Shown: piece after piece, positions 22,442 to 27,787 of the stretch
Numbering within the stretch: position 1 is the stretch's first letter
Layout of the letters: every line of letters starts with the position of its first letter
Origin: an uncultured Lachnospiraceae bacterium
Lineage (GTDB): Bacteria; Bacillota; Clostridia; Lachnospirales; Lachnospiraceae
Assembly: GCA_910580195.1 (NCBI GenBank)
Contig: CAJTWA010000053.1
Span: 1 to 27,787, forward strand
DNA: 27,787 bases
Reading direction: 5' to 3'
The notes under the pieces: generated by a model
Seen by the model: the letters and a program-made list of their open reading frames with translations, nothing else
Database searches by the model: none
Told to the model about the DNA's origin: nothing
Position numbers and translations under genes: made by a program

Positions 22442-23042
22442 TAAATTTATGTTTGTCAACATTCGTGAATACTTGGCTCAAGGAGATAATGAAAAAGTCG
22501 GAGAGCCAAAATTACTGAGAATAATCTCCGGCTTTTCCTGCCCCAAAAATCCGGATGTTGAATACTTTTTAAAGAATAATTCAATAGAATTTACAAAGAA
22601 AAACCAGTCTGTTACATATCTTGTATTATCTATGGATAACGGCGAGCTTCTAGGATATTTCACCATAGCACTAAAACCATTGACAGTACGGGATGAAACT
22701 GTAAGCAACACAGTAAAACGGAAAATTAAAAGAATCAGCGAATTTGACGAGCAAACAAAATCTTATACCATGTCATCCTACCTAATAGCGCAAATCGGAA
22801 AAAATTATACCAGCAAAGCCAATATGCATATTACCGGATCAGAGCTTCTCGAACTCGCATGGAGTGTCATAGAGGAAATGCAGTATATGGGCGGCGGAAT
22901 GGTAGTATTCCTTGAAGCCGACAACAAGAAAAACCTGCTTTCCTTCTACCAAAATAACAAATTCCGCCAATTTGATACCAGATTAACAGCATCCAGCTTA
23001 AAAAACCCACACGAATTAATACAGTTGCTAAGGCTTCTCTAA
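22428..23042 (+). CDS. GNAT family acetyltransferase, toxin-like
   Basis: A 204-residue acyl-CoA-dependent N-acetyltransferase. It has a beta strand pair around YLVLSMDNGELLGYFTIALK (motif D/C), an acetyl-CoA-binding region around SYLIAQIGKNYTSK (motif A, with Q-x-x-G-K in place of the classical Q/R-x-x-G-x-G/A), and the C-terminal VVFLEADNKKNLLSFYQNNKF (motif B). The operon with a small upstream gene and the 14-bp overlap recall TacT/AtaT-type toxins that acetylate aminoacyl-tRNA. Members of this group are longer than TacT (about 160-175) and many remain uncharacterised, so toxin activity is inference. It could instead be a plain acetyltransferase. Confidence 0.75.
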   Translation: MKTSDKFMFVNIREYLAQGDNEKVGEPKLLRIISGFSCPKNPDVEYFLKNNSIEFTKKNQSVTYLVLSMDNGELLGYFTIALKPLTVRDETVSNTVKRKIKRISEFDEQTKSYTMSSYLIAQIGKNYTSKANMHITGSELLELAWSVIEEMQYMGGGMVVFLEADNKKNLLSFYQNNKFRQFDTRLTASSLKNPHELIQLLRLL

Positions 23043-23085
23043 CCAAAAAAATCCCATAAAAATAATACCTTTATCAACACAATAA

Positions 23086-23168
23086 CCTCCCTTCCCCAAA
23101 AAGCGCACCTCCCTTCTCCAAAAAGCGCACCTCCCTTCCCCAAAAAGCGCACCTCCCTTCCCCAAAAA
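23086..23168. repeat. 22-bp tandem repeat, 3.8 copies
   Basis: Unit CCTCCCTTCCCCAAAAAGCG plus CA begins at 23086, 23108, 23130 and 23152 (last copy 17 bp). Copy 2 has one C-to-T change. It lies between the convergent GNAT and DUF885 genes. On the minus strand each unit reads as AAGGGAGG preceded by a T/G run. It is a candidate variable-number repeat. Confidence 0.93.
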
Positions 23169-23172
23169 TACC

Positions 23173-24942
23173 TCAATAAAATTCCGCCAAATACTCTTTC
23201 AATATGTAAAACGGCGCATTCCCCATCCGCATCAGCGCAGCATGGAACTTATAATCACTGTACTCCCCTTGAAATTTCCCCTGCGCATACTCCTTTAAGT
23301 TCAAAAATTCCAAATACCCAATATAATATTTCAAATAATGGGCAGGCTCCTCCACAATTAGCTGGTAAATCTTCTGGATTGTCCCCTTATCCGCAATCCC
23401 ATACCTTCCAAAGAAATCTACGGTATCCCGTAACGTCCACCCATCATGGTGGATTCCCATGTCAGCAGAAGCATAAAGGCTTAACAGCGCAGACTGGTTC
23501 CTCTGCAGGAAAGCTGCCACATCCGGCTCCACATCTGCATAATAATAGGACTGCATTTCCACATAAGTCGCCCAGCCCTCCACATAGCCGCTGCTGCCAA
23601 ACAGGCTCCGGACAGGCTCTAAGCCGCAGCTGCGCTCCATGACATTCTGGTAAAGATGCCCTGGAAAGCCCTCATGTGCAAGGGTAGTGTAAAGCTCTAA
23701 TTTCTCATCCCCCTTTGACTTGTTAATGTAAATACAGTTCTTTGAAATATCGTCAATCGGAGGCGTCAGGTAAAAGGCCGGAGCCGTATACTCCTCCAAG
23801 GAAGGGTGCACCTCTTTTACTGCAAACGGCACCTCTGGGGGCGATGGGAAATCCTGCTGCATTTTTCCCTGCAAATCCTTTAAAATCAACTCAGGTTTTT
23901 CCGTAGGCAGTTGGTAATTTGTGCATTTCTGCCCAATGTCAGGATGCTTTTTTGCAATTTGTGCCAACTCCGACATATCCTGTTTCCGCCGCGCTTCTGT
24001 TTGCGCCTGCATTTCCTCCACAGACATTGCGGACCCTGTGGTTTCCTTTACTAGATATTCATAGTACTCCCTGCCCCCCTTAAGCCCGCAGAGGCCGCCG
24101 GAATTCTTCCCAGAGCCTTTCAGGGCGGACAGTTCCTCCGCCAGCCTTTGGTAAGCCGGTATTATATCGCCTGTGACAACTTGGCGGTTCACCTGCTTAT
24201 ACTGCTCGGACTGCTCCGGCGTTAAGAAATCTGCCTCGTCAATCCGGTCGTCAAAGGTAGACAGAAGGTAATTGCTTTCCGGATCCTTGGCAAAACTTCT
24301 GCACTGGGCTGCCACGTCATCCACCGCAAAATCTGCCATAAACAGGCCTTTTTCTGCCTTTATCCGCTCCACAGCCATGATTTTCTGGAATAATTCCGGG
24401 GTAGCCGCCATCAGTTCCAGATAATCCTGCACATCTTTTTCATCATAAAAAGCATATTCCGCCAAAAGCACCGGAAGCTGGGACTGGAACCCGGTGGACG
24501 GCCTTAAAATTTCTTGGTAAAGGCTGAATTTCCCCGCCGGAAGCTCCTGTTCGATATAATCTTCCAGAATGTCGTAAGCCATTTGCTGGGCAGCTGGCAA
24601 ATCTTTTTTCCGGAACCGCCCCAAATTCTCTTTCCAGTTCTCCAGAATGGCCGCAGCCTCCGTATCCCGCCCTGCGGAAACAGTCCCATATGTAACCTTA
24701 TAATCTGTAATCCCATAATTTTCCGGATGGGCTAAATTGTAATGCATATTCAGCGTGCTTGCCGTAACCTCCGACTTAAAAATCTGGCCTAGGAAGGCAG
24801 AAAATTCCTTTTCACTCCCGCCCCTCCCGCCGCACCCTGCCAGCAGCCCAAAGAACGCCGCAAATACCAGCAGCAGTACTTTCCCCTGTATTTTCCCCTT
24901 CCGTAACCTGCATTTGTTCCAAAAACCCTTTTTTCCCATCAT
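23173..24942 (-). CDS. DUF885 family zinc-peptidase-like lipoprotein
   Basis: A 589-residue exported lipoprotein: basic N-terminus, hydrophobic stretch 21-34, lipobox LLAGC (lipidated C37), then a Gly-rich linker. The large helical domain carries HEGFPGH (423-429), an HExxH zinc motif with an extra His, and YVEGWATYVE (453-462) with a likely third zinc ligand glutamate. This is the DUF885 signature, related to M3/M32-like gluzincins. It is probably a membrane-anchored extracellular peptidase; the substrate is unknown. The start ATGATGG has AGGAAG about 9 bp upstream. It is divergent from mgtE and convergent with the GNAT pair, so it is probably monocistronic. Confidence 0.9.
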   Translation of the reverse strand: MMGKKGFWNKCRLRKGKIQGKVLLLVFAAFFGLLAGCGGRGGSEKEFSAFLGQIFKSEVTASTLNMHYNLAHPENYGITDYKVTYGTVSAGRDTEAAAILENWKENLGRFRKKDLPAAQQMAYDILEDYIEQELPAGKFSLYQEILRPSTGFQSQLPVLLAEYAFYDEKDVQDYLELMAATPELFQKIMAVERIKAEKGLFMADFAVDDVAAQCRSFAKDPESNYLLSTFDDRIDEADFLTPEQSEQYKQVNRQVVTGDIIPAYQRLAEELSALKGSGKNSGGLCGLKGGREYYEYLVKETTGSAMSVEEMQAQTEARRKQDMSELAQIAKKHPDIGQKCTNYQLPTEKPELILKDLQGKMQQDFPSPPEVPFAVKEVHPSLEEYTAPAFYLTPPIDDISKNCIYINKSKGDEKLELYTTLAHEGFPGHLYQNVMERSCGLEPVRSLFGSSGYVEGWATYVEMQSYYYADVEPDVAAFLQRNQSALLSLYASADMGIHHDGWTLRDTVDFFGRYGIADKGTIQKIYQLIVEEPAHYLKYYIGYLEFLNLKEYAQGKFQGEYSDYKFHAALMRMGNAPFYILKEYLAEFY

Positions 24943-25014
24943 AAAAATGTACTTCCTGCCGTATACTCCCTTTATTTTATTCCTGCAGTTTTTTTATTAT
25001 GCAAAAATATCCGG

Positions 25015-25044
25015 TTGGTAATTTTGGATGCTTTATGCTATAAT
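25015..25044 (+). promoter_or_regulatory. mgtE upstream promoter P1
   Basis: TTGGTA (25015-25020), 18-bp spacer, and an extended -10 TGCTATAAT with TATAAT at 25039-25044. It lies in copy A of the leader repeat. Confidence 0.6.
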
Positions 25045-25200
25045 AGCAACAGCTATGATACGCGCCGAAGTGCGCATGGTTTTACCATACCATAGTTTAT
25101 CACGGAGTGATTATGGTATAATAGCGGCAGCTATGATACTGTCCGGAGTAAAGCAGCGGCATAGCTGGCCATCGTTTATCACGGAGTGGTTTTGGACATG
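25030..25200 (+). repeat. 79-80-bp tandem repeat in the mgtE leader
   Basis: Copy A is 25030-25109, copy B 25110-25188, and a partial copy C starts at 25189. Shared blocks are TATAATAGC, CAGCTATGATAC, CCG[AG]AGT, ATCGTTTATCACGGAGTG/ATAGTTTATCACGGAGTG and TT[TA]TGG. Potential stems are ATACCATA/TATGGTAT around ATCACGGAGTGAT at the A/B border, and CAGCTATG/CATAGCTG in copy B. Confidence 0.75.
25114..25122 (+). promoter_or_regulatory. mgtE second promoter P2 (extended -10)
   Basis: TGGTATAAT with TATAAT at 25117-25122, exactly 78 bp after the P1 -10. No good -35 is visible, but the TGn extension can compensate. The -10 sits in the right arm of a hairpin-capable inverted repeat. Confidence 0.5.
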
Positions 25201-25240
25201 CCTTGCCGCTTGCCAATATTACAACAAAGGAGGGATTGCC

Positions 25241-26638
25241 ATGGGAACCATAGACAACATCAACTTGGATGAGATGGATTTCACAGATATGGAAATTGAG
25301 GAAATCTGCCATCTTGCGGAACAATTACTGGAAGGACGGAAGTATTCCCTGTTGCGGCAAATGCTAAACAACCTGAATTCTGCCGACATCGCCCTCCTCT
25401 TTGACGAAATGGATACCAAGGAAATCCCGCTCCTGTACCGGCTCCTGCCAAAGGAAGAAGCAGCGGACAGCTTTTCCTACATGAGCAGGGATATGCAAAA
25501 AACCCTGATTAATACCTTGACGGACCGGGAACTGCGGGCTGTGATGGACGACATTTTTCTGGACGACACCGTGGATATGATTGAAGAAATGCCGGCAAAT
25601 GTAGTAGCAAGGATCCTGCGGAACACCGACGAGGAAACCCGCAAAATGATAAACCAAGTGCTCAACTACCCAAAAGACAGCGCTGGCAGCCTAATGACCA
25701 TTGAATATGTGAACATCAAAAAAGAAATGACAGTTGGCGCAGCCATCAGCCGCATCCGCCGGACTGCCGTCAACAAGGAAACCATTTACACTTGTTATGT
25801 GACGGAAAACCGGAAACTGATTGGCATGGTTTCCGTAAAGGATTTGCTGATGGCAGAGGATTCCATGCAGATTGAGGACATTATGGAAACAAATGTCATC
25901 CATGTGGACACCCATGAGGATAAGGAAGAGGTTGCCAAGGTCTTTAATAAATATGACTTTCTGGCAATCCCTGTCGTAGACCGGGAAGAACGCCTTGTGG
26001 GGATTGTTACCTTTGACGACGCCATGGACGTGATGCAGGAAGAAAATACCGAGGATATTACCAAGATGGCGGCGATGACGCCTACCGAGGACAGCTATTT
26101 CAATACCTCCATATTTTCCCATGCCAGAAGCAGGATTGCATGGCTGCTGGTCCTGATGCTTTCTGCCACCGTCAGCGGTTCCATTATCACCCACTACCAA
26201 GAGTCCTTCCAGCTTTATCCCCTCCTTGTTTCCTTTATCCCCATGCTGACTGGGACGGGGGGGAACTGCGGCTCCCAAAGCTCTACCCTGATGATCCGGG
26301 GGCTTGCGCTGGATGAAATTAAATTTAAGGATATTTTCAAGGTGATTTTTAAGGAATTCCGCATCGCAATCCTTGTAAGCACTGTGCTGGCCGTGGTTAA
26401 TGGATTACGGATTTACATTCAGTACCAAGATTTCCAGATGGCAGTTGTCATTGCCATTGCGCTGGTTGCCATTGTAATCCTGTCGAAATTTATCGGCTGC
26501 TCCCTGCCGCTGATTGCCGAACATATCCATCTGGACCCGGCATTGATGGCTGCGCCTTTGATTTCTACGATTGTAGATATCTGCTCAATCTTGATTTACT
26601 TTAAAATTGCAACGGTAGTGCTGCATATTTCAGTTTAA
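25241..26638 (+). CDS. mgtE: Magnesium transporter MgtE
   Basis: A 465-residue Mg2+ channel of normal length. The cytoplasmic N domain (about 20-150) is made of helical repeats. Two CBS domains follow (about 155-270; TIYTCYVTENRKLIGMVSVK, DFLAIPVVDREERLVGIVTF) and close the pore when Mg2+ is bound. About five membrane helices run from residue 300 on. The pore segment MLTGTGGNCGSQSST (335-349) and the C-terminal DPALMAAPLISTIVD are family hallmarks. The ATG at 25241 follows ACAAAGGAGG; the frame is open to 25028 only across the leader repeats. The leader lacks a recognisable M-box riboswitch. Confidence 0.95.
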   Translation: MGTIDNINLDEMDFTDMEIEEICHLAEQLLEGRKYSLLRQMLNNLNSADIALLFDEMDTKEIPLLYRLLPKEEAADSFSYMSRDMQKTLINTLTDRELRAVMDDIFLDDTVDMIEEMPANVVARILRNTDEETRKMINQVLNYPKDSAGSLMTIEYVNIKKEMTVGAAISRIRRTAVNKETIYTCYVTENRKLIGMVSVKDLLMAEDSMQIEDIMETNVIHVDTHEDKEEVAKVFNKYDFLAIPVVDREERLVGIVTFDDAMDVMQEENTEDITKMAAMTPTEDSYFNTSIFSHARSRIAWLLVLMLSATVSGSIITHYQESFQLYPLLVSFIPMLTGTGGNCGSQSSTLMIRGLALDEIKFKDIFKVIFKEFRIAILVSTVLAVVNGLRIYIQYQDFQMAVVIAIALVAIVILSKFIGCSLPLIAEHIHLDPALMAAPLISTIVDICSILIYFKIATVVLHISV

Positions 26639-26939
26639 TCCCTTCAGCCGCTGCCCCCATAGCTTCAAAAAAATAGCTGGAACATTCTGTTTATTATTAA
26701 AACCTGAATATTCCAGCTATGATGATAAAGTGTGCCCAACAGTATCATACCCTGCTAATTCCAAAACATATCCCATTGCTTCTTGCATAAAAATACTTTT
26801 TGATACGGAAATTCCTCTCTCCCGATAACCAATACAAAAGAATTTCTTATTACACTATTTTAAAGTAAAGCCCTGAAACATTTTACTTTAAATTATCCCA
26901 AAAAAGAACCCATAATTTATCGCTAACAGGCAAATTATT
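26639..26939. other. Gap between mgtE and the toxin gene
   Basis: About 300 bp without a supportable gene. The only structure seen is the terminator hairpin at 26667-26720, serving the minus strand. The remainder is A/T-rich. Confidence 0.5.
26667..26720 (-). terminator. Rho-independent terminator of the YefM/YoeB-type operon
   Basis: ATAGCTGGAACATTC (26673-26687) pairs with GAATATTCCAGCTAT (26706-26720) at 14 of 15 positions with an 18-nt loop. On the minus strand the stem is followed by TTTTTT (26672-26667). It lies 220 bp downstream of the toxin stop. Confidence 0.75.
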
Positions 26940-27230
26940 CTACTTCCCATAATGTGCCCACATGCGTATTATCTTTATGGTTCCCTCATATGCAACACCA
27001 TCCACTGCCACTGGCTCATGGTATACCTGATACACCATGCGGTGCTGAATATTAATCCTTCTGGAATAAAACCCTTTTAAATTGCCAACTAATTTTTCAA
27101 ATTCCGGCGGTTTCTGATAAGGGTTTTCCCGGATGGTATCTACAAGTTTCTTCGCTTTTTGCGAAAGATCAGAAAGCTTTAACTTTTCCAAATCCTTCAA
27201 TGCCTGTCCCGTATAAACAATTTTATACAT
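26940..27230 (-). CDS. yoeB: YoeB/Txe family mRNA endonuclease toxin
   Basis: A 96-residue RelE-superfamily toxin. YKIVYTGQALKDLEKLKLSD opens the first strand and helix, ENPYQKPPEFEKL matches the central loop, YSRRINIQHRMVYQVY is the hallmark central sheet with the Arg/His core, and the end IRMWAHYGK matches the catalytic RMW.HY tail of YoeB/Txe. It is somewhat longer than E. coli YoeB (84) because of an insert around EPVAVDGVAYEGTI. These toxins cut mRNA at the ribosomal A site. The ATG directly follows the antitoxin stop. Confidence 0.9.
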   Translation of the reverse strand: MYKIVYTGQALKDLEKLKLSDLSQKAKKLVDTIRENPYQKPPEFEKLVGNLKGFYSRRINIQHRMVYQVYHEPVAVDGVAYEGTIKIIRMWAHYGK

Positions 27231-27479
27231 TTACCAATTCACCATATCCTCCGGAATACATTCGTCTATGGGCGTATTGCCTCCCTCAACAATGGATTCT
27301 GCCATACCGTCAATCGAATTCAGGTATAAAGTTTCCTGTATTGCATTCCAATCATCCTCTGATAGAAGAACTGCATTGCCTTTTTTTCCAACAATTAATG
27401 CAGGCTCACTGTAAAGGTTTACTCTCTCTACCAGATTGTAAAGGTCCTTTCTAGCAGTTGTTATATTAATTGTTGACAT
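27231..27479 (-). CDS. yefM: YefM/Phd family antitoxin
   Basis: An 82-residue protein with the Phd/YefM DNA-binding N-terminus (INITTARKDLYNLVERVN, PALIVGKKGNAVLLSEDDWN, ETLYLNS) and an acidic C-terminal tail (NTPIDECIPEDMVNW) that would wrap the toxin. It represses its own operon and neutralises the endonuclease. AAAAGGGG precedes the ATG. The stop and the toxin start are adjacent (TAAATG), so translation is coupled. Confidence 0.92.
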   Translation of the reverse strand: MSTINITTARKDLYNLVERVNLYSEPALIVGKKGNAVLLSEDDWNAIQETLYLNSIDGMAESIVEGGNTPIDECIPEDMVNW

Positions 27480-27687
27480 AATAAAATCCCCTTTTCTGAT
27501 GTTCTAGTAAATAGCTTTGAAACTTCCACACTTTATTTGTAACGCTTTGTATTGATTATCCCGTCCATTCCCGTATAAGTATCTTTTCTGCAGATGGAAT
27601 TGCCATCCACATTCTTCTCTTTTGTGATTCTCTTTCGTAAATATTATATACTTTATCTGCAATGACGGAATTTTATATGTCTAACTT
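27480..27687 (-). other. Long leader of the toxin-antitoxin operon; no recognised gene
   Basis: About 208 nt lie between the promoter -10 and the antitoxin start. A minus-strand frame of some 40 codons is open (VIADKVYNIYERESQKRR, then MWMAIPSAEK and ILIREWTG, stop), with an ATG only 18 codons from its end and no good ribosome binding site. I do not recognise it; it may be a remnant. Confidence 0.35.
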
Positions 27688-27716
27688 ATTATAACGTACG
27701 TTTATACGTACGTCAA
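27688..27716 (-). promoter_or_regulatory. Promoter of the YefM/YoeB-type operon
   Basis: On the minus strand TTGACG (27716-27711) and a perfect TATAAT (27693-27688) are separated by 17 bp. Confidence 0.75.
27693..27713. promoter_or_regulatory. Double palindromic operator ACGTACGT x2
   Basis: Two ACGTACGT palindromes (27694-27701, the first extendable to AACGTACGTT, and 27706-27713) fill the promoter spacer. Their centres are exactly 12 bp apart, the spacing known for the two palindromes bound by E. coli YefM (core TGTACA there, CGTACG here). Confidence 0.7.
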
Positions 27717-27787
27717 TAAGAAATTTAGAATTTTCAGGATAAACGCATGAGTGAATAAATTGTGAACAAACACCACCTTTACAGGAA
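27717..27787. other. Window end, no feature assigned
   Basis: A/T-rich sequence upstream of the operator. No ORF or RNA is seen before the window ends. Confidence 0.4.

Noticed and set aside
23086..23168. CRISPR array
   Set aside because: The 22-bp units are directly contiguous with no unique spacers, and no cas genes are present.
25030..25240. M-box (Mg2+) riboswitch before mgtE
   Set aside because: The conserved M-box sequence blocks were not found; the region is explained by a tandem promoter repeat.
25691..26278. 195-residue minus-strand ORF inside mgtE
   Set aside because: Antisense shadow of a conserved transporter; His/Gly-rich reversed-frame composition.

Overview
The window reads as a low-to-mid GC Gram-positive anaerobe chromosome, most likely Clostridia, family Lachnospiraceae. 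The reasons are AGGAGG-type ribosome binding sites throughout, sigma-A promoters with 17-bp spacers, TnpV, an initiator tRNA gene without encoded CCA, DUF885 and FMN-binding lipoproteins, and a gene order that matches the Bacillus yaaO-to-rsmI (yabC) cluster. Genus cannot be decided from the sequence.

Layout. (1) 1-2724 is a worn accessory stretch. It holds the 3' part of a Schlafen/RecG-like ATP-binding regulator cut by the window edge, an orphan TnpV gene, a 57-codon stump of an aldo/keto reductase, and the divergent LysR regulator, which has lost its central segment. (2) 2737-4632 holds cysteine synthase and a small AAA ATPase transcribed divergently from a shared control region, then an initiator tRNA-Met with a consensus promoter. 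(3) 4748-8190 is a minus-strand operon: ECF sigma factor, membrane protein, ABC ATPase, ABC-2 permease. The ATPase/permease junction carries a 50-bp tandem duplication. (4) 8343-10869 is a minus-strand two-gene operon of a chemoreceptor and an FMN-binding lipoprotein. (5) 11221-21900 is a conserved housekeeping cluster on the plus strand: Orn/Lys/Arg decarboxylase, guanylate-kinase-like protein, YaaR, HolB, RicT, TrmN6, RsmI. It is interrupted between the first two genes by a 1146-residue flagellin with its own promoter-like element and terminator. A MITE-like element abuts rsmI and supplies its stop codon. (6) 22250-23042 is a GNAT-type toxin-antitoxin-like pair. (7) 23173-26638 holds a DUF885 zinc-peptidase-like lipoprotein and, divergently, the Mg2+ transporter MgtE behind a tandemly repeated promoter leader. 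(8) 26940-27479 is a YefM/YoeB-type toxin-antitoxin pair with a double-palindrome operator about 210 bp upstream.

Several longest-ORF starts are wrong when ribosome binding sites and promoters are read. Corrected starts are given for the AAA ATPase, the ABC ATPase, the ECF sigma factor (GTG), the chemoreceptor (GTG), the decarboxylase, yaaR, holB, trmN6, rsmI (GTG) and mgtE.

No clearly new defence or mobile system is visible. The most unusual items are the giant cysteine-containing flagellin inside the holB cluster, the chemoreceptor/FMN-lipoprotein operon, the duplicated ATPase/permease junction that creates a 17-codon coupling ORF, the MITE that rewrote the end of rsmI, and the repeated mgtE leader.
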